This document shows positions 16,761 to 24,400 of a stretch of 64,000 nt of DNA, piece after piece (the stretch's first letter is position 1; every line of letters begins with the position of its first letter). The position numbers and the translations under genes are program-made. Below the pieces are notes generated by a model that saw nothing but the letters and a program-made list of their open reading frames with translations, had not been told where the DNA came from and did not search any database. This DNA is from Streptomyces xylophagus (GTDB lineage: Bacteria; Actinomycetota; Actinomycetes; Streptomycetales; Streptomycetaceae), in contig NZ_JNWO01000008.1 of NCBI RefSeq assembly GCF_000716435.1, positions 62,001 through 126,000 on the forward strand, in the 5' to 3' direction.

Positions 16761-16949
16761 TCATAGAGCCGGTCCGGTGACCAGGAGGGCCAGCACCACG
16801 GCCCCGATGGAGCTGATGGCCGGGCTCTTGGCCTTGATGCCGATGCTGAGCAGGAGCAGGCCGACGATGCCGGTGGCGCCGTACTTCACCTGGACGATCT
16901 GCTCGAAGCCGACGACGAAGACGGCGGAGAGGAGGGCGATGGCAGGCAC
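16761..16949 (-). CDS. Small two-helix membrane protein of the dev region (copy 1)
   Basis: A 62-residue protein starting at GTG 16949 (GAAGGGGGA upstream) with helices at about 3-20 and 26-60 (ATGIVGLLLLSIGIKAKSPA, then ISSIGAVVLALLVTG). It is divergent from devA and shares the operator region. A homologue is encoded at 18738-18920, also divergent from a GntR-like gene (shared pattern YGATG/YGAPG, GIKAKSPAIS/GLKARNATCM, GAVVLALLVT/GAVIFVLLMT). Role unknown; the repeated pairing suggests a membrane target or partner of the regulators. Confidence 0.75.
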   Translation of the reverse strand: MPAIALLSAVFVVGFEQIVQVKYGATGIVGLLLLSIGIKAKSPAISSIGAVVLALLVTGPAL

Positions 16950-17010
16950 GGTGGTTCCCCCTTCGGGCTTCCGGGCGGACGGGCGTGGGGGTGAGGAAGC
17001 AAACCTTCCG

Positions 17011-17037
17011 CCAACTTAGCTAAGTTGGTTGCCAACT
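17011..17037. promoter_or_regulatory. Overlapping palindromes in the devA / small-membrane-protein divergent promoter
   Basis: CCAACTTAGCTAAGTTGG (17011-17028) is a perfect 18-bp palindrome. Its right half is also the left half of AGTTGG-TTG-CCAACT (17023-17037), the site also found before devE, and a further TTAAGTTG lies at 17042-17049. Three or four half-sites in 40 bp suggest autoregulation, which has been reported for devA. Confidence 0.65.
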
Positions 17038-17122
17038 CTGCTTAAGTTGTTCCCTCTTGGCACCTACTCACACCTACTCACAATCAAGTTCCAAACAACT
17101 CCCCTAAGATGGGGCAGAGTTA

Positions 17123-17135
17123 TACCGTTTGGTCG
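17123..17135 (+). promoter_or_regulatory. devA -10 box and leaderless start
   Basis: TACCGT at 17123-17128, TTGGTC, then GTG at 17135. Same spacing and same TTGGTCGTG block as devE. Confidence 0.55.
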
Positions 17136-18010
17136 TGACCCAGGAGAACGTGGCAGTGAACGGCAGCAGAAGCTTCTCGCCCCAGGAGATCGCCGACGCC
17201 CTGCGCGACCGCATCCGCACCGGCGAACTCAGGGCAGGAGACCGCCTGCCCACCCAGGCCGACCTGGCGGAGGAGTTCGGGGTGGAGCGGGGGGCGGTGC
17301 GGCAGGCTCTGCGGGTTCTTCAGGAGGCGGGACTGCTGACGAATGTGAGCAAGGGGAGTCCGCCGCGGATCGCGGAGCCGGTGGGGCCTGGGCGGGATGA
17401 GCCTCAGCGGACGATGGTGGGGTTGGCACCGCGGCTGGCCGAGGCGTTCGCGGAGCAGAACGTACGGATCGACGCGGCCTGTCTGACGGCTCAGAGCCTC
17501 ATGCTGGCGATGGGAGAGTCGGTTCGGCTGATCCACGAGGGGCGGGCCCGCCCCGAGTCGATCAACGTCCGTGTGCTGCTTCCCTCTCGGAAGATCACCC
17601 TCGCCTTCCCGGTCTCGGTTGAGGGTCGAGGCGACGACGACCCGGTCCACCAGCGCTGGCTGAAGATGCGCAACGCCCAGGCGCAGGTACTCGAGTACAA
17701 CCTGGGGTCCCTGCGGTCCACGCACGGCATAGACGTCCAGATCAGCTTCCGTGCGCTGCCCTTCACACCGCCGATCAAGCTGTACCTGCTCAATGAGAAG
17801 GAAGCGCTGCTCGGGTACTACGTGCTCGACGAGCGAGAGGAGGAGTACGAGAGCCAGACACTGGAGATGTACGACGCCCTCGGCTCCCAGTCCGTCCTCT
17901 TCGCCTTCCTCAAGCAGGCGGGCCAGCGCGACGCGGCGTTTGTGGAGGAATCCCAGAAGTGGTTCAACGCCCTCTGGGAAACCATCACGACGGACCTGAC
18001 ACTCTCCTAG
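17135..18010 (+). CDS. devA: GntR-like developmental regulator DevA
   Basis: A 291-residue paralog of DevE: winged helix about 10-75 (GDRLPTQADLAEEFGVERGA), then the effector domain with LAEAFAEQNVRIDAACLTAQ, a VRVLLPS strand, FTPPIKLYLLNEKEALLGYY and the end SQKWFNALWETI. In S. coelicolor devA is required for normal aerial hyphae and sporulation and is co-transcribed with devB; here the devA stop overlaps the devB GTG by one base, consistent with that. The leaderless GTG at 17135 is preferred over TTG at 17129. Confidence 0.9.
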   Translation: MTQENVAVNGSRSFSPQEIADALRDRIRTGELRAGDRLPTQADLAEEFGVERGAVRQALRVLQEAGLLTNVSKGSPPRIAEPVGPGRDEPQRTMVGLAPRLAEAFAEQNVRIDAACLTAQSLMLAMGESVRLIHEGRARPESINVRVLLPSRKITLAFPVSVEGRGDDDPVHQRWLKMRNAQAQVLEYNLGSLRSTHGIDVQISFRALPFTPPIKLYLLNEKEALLGYYVLDEREEEYESQTLEMYDALGSQSVLFAFLKQAGQRDAAFVEESQKWFNALWETITTDLTLS

Positions 18011-18747
18011 TGACTCCTGATACAGCGCAGACTGAACAGGTGACAGTAGAGACAGAGAACCTGCGAGAACTGATCACCAAGGCCCGCCATGTCCTGTTCG
18101 ACTTCGACGGCCCGATCTGTCGGCTGTTCGCGGGGCACACGGCGGAGCGGGTGGCGGGCGAACTGGTCGAGTGGCTCGAAGGGCGGGGACTGCACGGGCT
18201 GTTGACGGAGAGCGAACGGGATTCCCTGGACCCGCACATGGTCCTGCGTGCCGTCGACCGCCGGCACCCCGGCAGCGACCTGGTCGCGGAGTTGGAGGAA
18301 CGTCTCACCCAGGAGGAACTCCGGGCCACGTCCTCGGCGATGCCCACGGCCTACGCCGACCCGTTGATCCGCACCTGGTCCGCAGTGGGCTCACGACTGG
18401 CCATCGCCACCAACAACTCCCCCCGGGTGGTGCGCACTTACCTGGCCGGCCGCGGACTCGTCCCCTGCTTCGCCCCGCACATCTACGGCCGCACCCAGGA
18501 CCTCCACCTCCTCAAGCCCGACCCGCACTGCCTCATCCGGGCGTTGAACGGGCTGGGCGCGGCACCGTCGGCCACCTTGATGATCGGCGACACGCCTACG
18601 GACCTCGAAGCGGCGGAAGGAGCCGGTGTGTCGTTCCTCGGCTACGCGCGTAATGACCGCAAGGAGAAGGTGCTGCGGGACGCGGGAGCCGAGCATGTGG
18701 TCGGCTCCCTGGACACGGTGTTGCAGGTGTTGCGGGATCAGGCCTGA
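18010..18747 (+). CDS. devB: HAD-family phosphatase DevB
   Basis: A 245-residue HAD hydrolase (phosphoglycolate-phosphatase-like). Motif I is LFDFDGPICRLF (DxD with Pro-Ile instead of the usual Gly-Thr), motif II IATNNSP, motif III KPDP, motif IV MIGDTPTDLEAA. It removes phosphate from a small metabolite; the substrate is unknown. The GTG start overlaps the devA stop (TAGTG), so DevA and DevB are made together, and DevB may act on the compound DevA senses (inference). Confidence 0.9.
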   Translation: MTPDTAQTEQVTVETENLRELITKARHVLFDFDGPICRLFAGHTAERVAGELVEWLEGRGLHGLLTESERDSLDPHMVLRAVDRRHPGSDLVAELEERLTQEELRATSSAMPTAYADPLIRTWSAVGSRLAIATNNSPRVVRTYLAGRGLVPCFAPHIYGRTQDLHLLKPDPHCLIRALNGLGAAPSATLMIGDTPTDLEAAEGAGVSFLGYARNDRKEKVLRDAGAEHVVGSLDTVLQVLRDQA

Positions 18748-18920
18748 GTCATCAGGAGCACGAAGATGACGGCTCCGGCGGACATGCAGGTGGCGTTGCG
18801 GGCCTTGAGGCCTACGGCGAGCAAGAAGAAGCAGAGGAGGCCGGGGGCCCCGTACCGCGACTGCATCAGCTGTTTGATTTCGAGTGCCATGACATCTCGC
18901 AGTAACTCGGCGACGACCAC
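18738..18920 (-). CDS. Small membrane protein of the dev region (copy 2)
   Basis: A 60-residue homologue of the protein at 16761-16949. GTG at 18920 (GAGGGGGTGGGG upstream) gives a length matching copy 1; ATG at 18890 and an upstream start at 18968 are alternatives. The conserved core is SRYGAPGLLCFFLLAVGLKA and GAVIFVLLMT. It overlaps the devB stop by 10 bp and is divergent from the third GntR-like gene, repeating the regulator/small-membrane-protein arrangement. Confidence 0.7.
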   Translation of the reverse strand: MVVAELLRDVMALEIKQLMQSRYGAPGLLCFFLLAVGLKARNATCMSAGAVIFVLLMTQA

Positions 18921-19122
18921 GGGACCCCACCCCCTCTGTTTCTCTCGGACAGCGTTCTTGCCTGACAACTGATCAACAATCCGCCCAATTGGACTGCTTG
19001 CCTTGAATTGGATGTGCCCTGGCTGGTTGATCCGTTAACGTCGCCAACGGATTTGTCGGCGGGAACCATCAAATCTGGCCGCCAATATGACTGGAAGTGG
19101 TTTGCTCGCCCGGTCGAAGAGG

Positions 19123-19135
19123 TACGGTCGCGATG
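19123..19135 (+). promoter_or_regulatory. -10 box and leaderless start of the third GntR-like gene
   Basis: TACGGT at 19123-19128, 6 nt, then GTG at 19135: same spacing as devE and devA, and it sets the protein length at 303 residues, close to its paralogs. Confidence 0.5.
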
Positions 19136-20046
19136 TGAGCGCAGAACGTGGCGAGGGCGGCGGCAAGGAGTTCAACTCCCTTCTGGAGGAACTGCGCGCT
19201 CGCATCGCCAACGGGACATATCCAGTGGGCGGGTTGCTGCCTCCGCAGCGCTTGCTCGCCGAAGAGGCCGGCCTCTCCCGCGACACCGTCCAGCGCGTCC
19301 TGAACGAGCTGAAGAGCGAGGGGTGGATCGAAACCCGTCAAGGCAGCGGGTCGAAGGTCGTGAGAAGCCCGATACACCTGGGCAAGGAGCCACAGGAGAC
19401 ACCACGGCTGCGGGCGGCGCTCGGCCCGTTCATCGCCCGGGCCTTCGCCCAGCCGACGGTACGGCTGGATGTCTTCACGCTGACGTCCGAGAGCCTGGAC
19501 GCGCATGTCCGGTTGCAGGCCGAGAAGATCCGCACCGGAGAGATCGATGCTCCTCAACGCATCGAACTGAGGATGCTGTTGCCCTCCGACTCGCTCGAAC
19601 TGCCGTATCCCCGGGCGAAGACGCCGGTCGGGGAGCTCGCTGAATCCGGTCAATTGGACCGGTTGCAGGAACGGATGTCGGAACGGCTCAGGGACATCAC
19701 TCGTCGGCACACAACCTCGTTGCGCTCGGCCCTGCGGGACCTGGAGACGGAGGGCTTGGTGCCGTCCGTGGCCGTGGAGGTCAGGAGTGTCCCCCTGGTC
19801 CCGTCCTTCAAGCTGTACCTCCGCCGGGGCACCGAGGCGTTGTTCGGCCCCTACGAGGTCGTGGAGCGCTCGATCCTGCTCGATGACGGAACGGAGACAG
19901 AGGCCCTGGACGTCCTGGGCTTCGGGTCGACCCTGACCCGGCATGTCAACGACGACGGTGATCCCAACTCCACCGGATCCGTGTTCATGGAGAGCATGCA
20001 GACCTGGTTCGACTCCTGCTGGGAGCATCTCGCCGGGACGTTCTGA
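19135..20046 (+). CDS. Third GntR-like regulator with DevA-type effector domain
   Basis: A 303-residue protein from the leaderless GTG (an in-frame ATG at 19087 would add 16 residues). Winged helix about 15-80 (PPQRLLAEEAGLSRDTVQRV), then an effector domain that aligns with DevA/DevE: IARAFAQPTVRLDVFTLTSE, RMLLPSDSLELPYP, VPLVPSFKLYLRRGTEALFG and the ending MQTWFDSCWEHL. More diverged than DevA is from DevE. I do not know a characterised counterpart. It has no AGTTGG-type palindrome upstream; TCCGTT/AACGGA at 19030-19050 is a different inverted repeat, so its operator may differ. Confidence 0.85.
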   Translation: MSAERGEGGGKEFNSLLEELRARIANGTYPVGGLLPPQRLLAEEAGLSRDTVQRVLNELKSEGWIETRQGSGSKVVRSPIHLGKEPQETPRLRAALGPFIARAFAQPTVRLDVFTLTSESLDAHVRLQAEKIRTGEIDAPQRIELRMLLPSDSLELPYPRAKTPVGELAESGQLDRLQERMSERLRDITRRHTTSLRSALRDLETEGLVPSVAVEVRSVPLVPSFKLYLRRGTEALFGPYEVVERSILLDDGTETEALDVLGFGSTLTRHVNDDGDPNSTGSVFMESMQTWFDSCWEHLAGTF

Positions 20047-20160
20047 GGCCAGTGGCAAGTGCCATGTCATCAAGTGTGTTGCGTATTGGCGATGTTGCCC
20101 CACACGCTTGGGCAATTGGCACTAGGGTGTGCCCACTCAACACTCGCTGCATGAACATCG

Positions 20161-22428
20161 GTGGCGACGTACAGCTATTCAGGAGTGACCTTGGGTGGTC
20201 CACCAATGCCCGGAACTCCCCCCAGGGCGAGGGACGCGGGCGGCGCTTTCGACGAACTCGTGGCGTGGGCCATGGGCGAGGGGGAGTTCAGCCGTGGCCA
20301 CCACAACCTGAACTATGTCGTGCGACCACCGGAGTCCGTCGGTGTCCGGCTGCCTGCGCTGAGGGGACATGAGCGGGTCACCATCCGCCGGCGGATCCGT
20401 GATGCGCTGCCCGTCGTCATCAGGACGTGGCAGGACGAGGCGGAGATCCTCGACGCTGTCCGTGGCGTTCTGCCCCATGTGCCGCAGTGCCTGGTCAGGC
20501 GCGAGGACATGACCGTTCTGAGTTATGTGCAGGGCGTTCCGCTGTCGATCGTCTGCCCCAATGGCAAGCGGGTGGAGTCCGATCTGATTTCCGCCCTCGC
20601 CGGCCTGCTCGCAGACATGACACAGGTACGCAGAAAGGATCTGCCTCCGCTGCCGCCGTCCTGGCCACGGCACAACCGGGACAGCCGCGCGTTTCTCCGG
20701 GCTCTGGCCATGGCAACGGAGGAACAGATCAGGAAGCGCAACTGGCCGAAGTTCGGCGGACTGTTCGCCACATTGGGTATCCCCGGGGACGCCATGGTGC
20801 GATTCGCCGAGCGGGTTCCCGCGATGATCAGCCGCCCTTTCAGCCTTCTCCACACCGATCTGCACCGCGACAACGTGATCGTCTCGTACCACGGCGACCC
20901 ACCCCTGATCTGCGTCGACTGGGAGCTGGCGACCTTCGGTGACCCGGTGCACGACCTCGCCACCCATCTCGTGCGGATGGACTACCCCGCTGAGCAGTGG
21001 GCCGAGGTGATGGATGCCTGGCGTGCGGCCATGGAGCTGCGGTGCGGCGAGGCGGTCAAGGGCGCCGAGCGGGATCTGAAGCACTACGTCGACTTCGAAC
21101 GCGCCCAGTCGGTCTACCCGGATGTGATGCGCGCGGTGACTTCGCTCGGCGACAAGTTCGACCAACGAGAACTGGATGCCGCGACGCACGCCGTGCGCCG
21201 GGCCCTGTTGTTGGCCGAGGCTCCCCTGCGGCTCAAGAGTGTGCCGGACGAGAAGTCCATCGAGGGGATTCTCTTCCGCTGGAACGTGTCCAACGGAAAG
21301 CAGCACAGCAAGGACCAGATCAAGCTGCACATCCCTTGGCGGCGGGATCCCAGGGTTCCCGAACACCGGGAGTTTCCGGCGTGGGCGGTGCGGGACGCTC
21401 TGTTCGCGGAGGGCGCGGCTCCCGCGGACCACGTGTTCAAGGGAACGGCCCATCTCAGCACGGCGGTTCGGGTACGGGGCATCCCCCTCCCGGTCATGGT
21501 GCGGCGGAAGGTGGGATCGGCGAACCCGCGGGAGAAGAGGTTCCTGAACGAGCATGCCGTTCTGGGGGTGATCGAGGCATCTGGCGTGAGGGTCCGCGCC
21601 CCGCGGGTGCTGGCACTGGGCACCAGCGGTCCCCATCTGAAGGACCAGTTCACCATCCACTCGTACGAGGGGCCGAAGGGCGAGATCCGGCATCCTGACC
21701 ATCCTGCTGAGGGGCTGCTGCCGCACGAGGCGGACGATCTCGTCGACCAGCTCTGTGAGTTGACGAAAGTCGACTGCGAGGAGTTGGGCTCGGACACCCT
21801 GGGCCAGGATTTCTACCGGGGACTGCGCTTCGAACTGCTGCGCATGGTGTCCGTGCTCCCCGCGGAGACACTCGCTCTGGCCAGGGAGTTGGGCCTGCCC
21901 GGAATCGTCCGGCTGGGAGAGATCCTGGACCGGTACATGCTGACCCCGCGCCGTTCCGTCCTTCTGCACGGTGACCTCAACCCCTGGAACATGGTGCGCC
22001 GCGAGGACGGCACAGGGCTGACCCTCATCGACTGGGAAATGGCGATGGTGGGCGATCCCCTCTATGACCTGATCCGCCACATGCATCTGACCCCGACACT
22101 CCCGGACATTCGCGAGCGCCTGTTCGCCCGATGGGGCAAGAAGATGCCCGAGGAGTACACCAAGGGCTGGCGCGAGGACTGGCGTGTCTACCGTTGGATC
22201 GAATCCGTGCGTTCCGCTTACGTGGACCTCGACCGCCTGGTCACCGGAGACAGCCTCGAAGCTCCCAACGTCCGCCGGGCGGTGGATACATATGCCATGA
22301 CCCTGAAGACTGCGACCGCGTCACTCGGGCTCAAGGACAGATCTACGGCCAACCCCTATCTTGCTTTGGCGCTGCCCCGGGCCGACCATGGACAGGCGTG
22401 GATGGACGAGTACCCCGCAGAAATGTGA
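20161..22428 (+). CDS. Tandem aminoglycoside-phosphotransferase-like kinase, two APH domains
   Basis: A 755-residue cytoplasmic protein with two APH/choline-kinase-type domains. Domain 1 (about 60-370) has the catalytic loop HTDLHRDNVIVS (231-242) and the metal Asp in CVDWELATFGDP (D253). Domain 2 (about 410-740) has HGDLNPWNMV (603-612) and LIDWEMAMVGDP (D624). Both domains keep the catalytic Asp and metal ligands, so both may phosphorylate. Substrate unknown. It follows the third GntR-like gene and precedes the membrane protein with a DevA-type domain. GTG 20161 is the first start; GTG 20185 is possible. A TAGGGT box at 20123 suggests its own promoter. Confidence 0.85.
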   Translation: MATYSYSGVTLGGPPMPGTPPRARDAGGAFDELVAWAMGEGEFSRGHHNLNYVVRPPESVGVRLPALRGHERVTIRRRIRDALPVVIRTWQDEAEILDAVRGVLPHVPQCLVRREDMTVLSYVQGVPLSIVCPNGKRVESDLISALAGLLADMTQVRRKDLPPLPPSWPRHNRDSRAFLRALAMATEEQIRKRNWPKFGGLFATLGIPGDAMVRFAERVPAMISRPFSLLHTDLHRDNVIVSYHGDPPLICVDWELATFGDPVHDLATHLVRMDYPAEQWAEVMDAWRAAMELRCGEAVKGAERDLKHYVDFERAQSVYPDVMRAVTSLGDKFDQRELDAATHAVRRALLLAEAPLRLKSVPDEKSIEGILFRWNVSNGKQHSKDQIKLHIPWRRDPRVPEHREFPAWAVRDALFAEGAAPADHVFKGTAHLSTAVRVRGIPLPVMVRRKVGSANPREKRFLNEHAVLGVIEASGVRVRAPRVLALGTSGPHLKDQFTIHSYEGPKGEIRHPDHPAEGLLPHEADDLVDQLCELTKVDCEELGSDTLGQDFYRGLRFELLRMVSVLPAETLALARELGLPGIVRLGEILDRYMLTPRRSVLLHGDLNPWNMVRREDGTGLTLIDWEMAMVGDPLYDLIRHMHLTPTLPDIRERLFARWGKKMPEEYTKGWREDWRVYRWIESVRSAYVDLDRLVTGDSLEAPNVRRAVDTYAMTLKTATASLGLKDRSTANPYLALALPRADHGQAWMDEYPAEM

Positions 22429-22467
22429 CACGCAGCTGTGCGTCGCGCGACGGGGGAGGGGACTGGG

Positions 22468-23358
22468 ATGTCCGGCGGCCGAAGCGCTATACCCGAAAAC
22501 ACCTTGGGCGAGCGGGTAAAGCGTCTCCAGACCCGGTACCAGCCGACGGTCACGCGGATTCTGCTCCTCTCCGTCTTCGTCATCGGGCTGATCGCGCAGT
22601 TCGTGAAGCCGGTGGGCGACGCCCTCCAGGGCAAGGTGTTCCTCGGCAGTGCCTTCCTCAGCGTGGTGGCATATCTGCTGTACGACAAGGTCAACGACCT
22701 CGACGCATCACTTCGGCTGCCGTCCCGCGCCCAGGTGAAGTCACGGGAGTTGGGCACCTTCGTGACCGAGGCATTCCGTGCCCGGACGGTGGAGATCAGC
22801 TTCCTCGGCTACACCGGCGAGACGCTCTACAACGAGCTCTATCACCGTCTGGAGGGCTTGAAGGACGATCCTGGTCCGACGCGGCACGTGGTGGTCAGAT
22901 TCCTGGTCCCGGATTTCCGTGCTCCTATGACCGTGCCCTCCAGGGTGGGTGAAGAGGGCGCGCCGGTCGATGACGAGGAGTTCCGCAAGCGGCTGGAGCT
23001 CAAGTGCAAGGAGTTCGACCAGAGACTGTCGGCCATCGCGCAACGGCTGACATCGGTAGGTCGGGTGACAGCTGCGTGCGAGTACCGCTTCTACCCGGGC
23101 ATACCGCGCGACAAGATCTGCATCTTCAACCGGGAACTGGTCCTCCACGGCCTCTACGACGTGTCCGCCCGCACCATGGGCTTCAGCCCGGAACCGGACT
23201 ACTACGACCCCCAGGGATATCGCACCGACCTCAACATCTGGTCGCGGGAGGACACCGACGACGTCAGGGCCGCTGTCGCGACCTGGAACAAGCACTTCGA
23301 CGGCCTGTGGGAGTTGGCGGCAAAGCCACCCTGGCGCCGAGGCGCGCCGCTGACCTGA
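22468..23358 (+). CDS. Two-helix membrane protein carrying a DevA-type effector domain
   Basis: A 296-residue protein from the ATG at 22468, preceded by GGGGGAGGGGAC. Transmembrane helices at about 29-47 and 54-72, then a cytoplasmic domain (about 95-290) that aligns by eye with the effector domains of DevA, DevE and their third paralog: VTEAFRARTVEISFLGYTGE against LAEAFAEQNVRIDAACLTAQ, VVRFLVPD against NVRVLLPS, KICIFNRELVLHGLYD against KLYLLNEKEALLGYY, and NKHFDGLWELA against QKWFNALWETI. It is 39 bp after the tandem kinase gene, probably the same operon. I infer a membrane sensor using the regulators' ligand-binding domain. Confidence 0.75.
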   Translation: MSGGRSAIPENTLGERVKRLQTRYQPTVTRILLLSVFVIGLIAQFVKPVGDALQGKVFLGSAFLSVVAYLLYDKVNDLDASLRLPSRAQVKSRELGTFVTEAFRARTVEISFLGYTGETLYNELYHRLEGLKDDPGPTRHVVVRFLVPDFRAPMTVPSRVGEEGAPVDDEEFRKRLELKCKEFDQRLSAIAQRLTSVGRVTAACEYRFYPGIPRDKICIFNRELVLHGLYDVSARTMGFSPEPDYYDPQGYRTDLNIWSREDTDDVRAAVATWNKHFDGLWELAAKPPWRRGAPLT

Positions 23359-23364
23359 ACGCGC

Positions 23365-24327
23365 TCAGCTCTTGAGCACCACCTTCCCCAGTACCCCGCG
23401 CCCCTCAATCGCCGCATGCGCGTCGGCGGCCCGCTCCAACCCGAACACCTCCCCGATCACCACCCGCACCCGCCCCACCACCGCCTCCTCAAAGGCGTAC
23501 GACGTCAACCGCCGCAACTCCGCCGCAGGAAACTGCACATCGGCGATCCCGAACAGCTTGATGCCACGCCGGGCGGCCTCCTCCGTGTCGAGGGTGGCGA
23601 AGCCGCCCGACGGGGCGCCGTGCGCCGAGAAGCGCCCACCTTCCGCAGTCAACGGGAGGGCGGCGGCGCCTAGTTGCCCGCCCACGCCGTCCAAGACCAC
23701 GTCGGCCGCGCCGCCCAGGGCGGTACGCGCACGCTCCGGCCAGTCGGCCGCCGACACGTCCACCGCTGCGTCGGCGCCCAACTCCTTCACCAGGGCCAGC
23801 TTTTCGGCGCCCCGAGCCAGCCCTACGGCCAACGCACCCCGCGCCCGGGCCAGTTGGACCAGGACCGTGCCCATGCCGCCCGACGCGCCCAGGATCAGGA
23901 CGCGGTCGCCGGGAGACACGGCGGTCAACTCGATGAGGCCGGCCGCCGTGACGCCGTCGTGGACCAGGGCCGCCGCTGGGAGCAGGTCAAGGCCGTCCGG
24001 TACGACCGTCAGGGCCGCCACCGCCGCCACCGCTCGCGACGCGTAGCCGCCCCGGACGAATGACGTCACCCGGCGACCCAGCCACTCCTCCGGGACCCCC
24101 GGGCCGAGTGCCGCGACCACGCCGGAGACACCGCCGCCCGGGACGTACGGCGGTGTCTCCGGGAAGAACTCTCGGCCCCAACCCGTCCGGACCTGGGTCT
24201 CTACGAAGATCGTGTCGATGTAGGCGACGTCGATCAGTACCTCGCCGGGGCCGGGGACCGGGTCCGGTAGGACCACCGGGACCAGGACCTCCGGGCCGCC
24301 GAACTTCTGTACCTGCGCTGCACGCAT
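23365..24327 (-). CDS. Zinc-less MDR alcohol dehydrogenase / quinone oxidoreductase
   Basis: A 320-residue medium-chain dehydrogenase: GroES-like domain, then an NADPH-binding domain with LILGASGGMGTVLVQLA (about 148-165). No catalytic-zinc Cys/His set, as in quinone oxidoreductases. The ATG at 24327 has GGAGG 6 bp upstream. The stop lies 7 bp from the convergent membrane-protein gene. Substrate unknown; NADPH-dependent reduction of quinones or enones is the family role. Confidence 0.88.
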   Translation of the reverse strand: MRAAQVQKFGGPEVLVPVVLPDPVPGPGEVLIDVAYIDTIFVETQVRTGWGREFFPETPPYVPGGGVSGVVAALGPGVPEEWLGRRVTSFVRGGYASRAVAAVAALTVVPDGLDLLPAAALVHDGVTAAGLIELTAVSPGDRVLILGASGGMGTVLVQLARARGALAVGLARGAEKLALVKELGADAAVDVSAADWPERARTALGGAADVVLDGVGGQLGAAALPLTAEGGRFSAHGAPSGGFATLDTEEAARRGIKLFGIADVQFPAAELRRLTSYAFEEAVVGRVRVVIGEVFGLERAADAHAAIEGRGVLGKVVLKS

Positions 24328-24400
24328 GGCCGACCTCCACCGCATCGGGACAACAACATCGGGATGTGCGTGCAGTCTTCGACCTCTAGCGGACTTGAGG

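Noticed and set aside
20179..22086. 635-codon minus-strand frame
   Set aside because: Antisense to the tandem APH gene, which has both catalytic loops intact.
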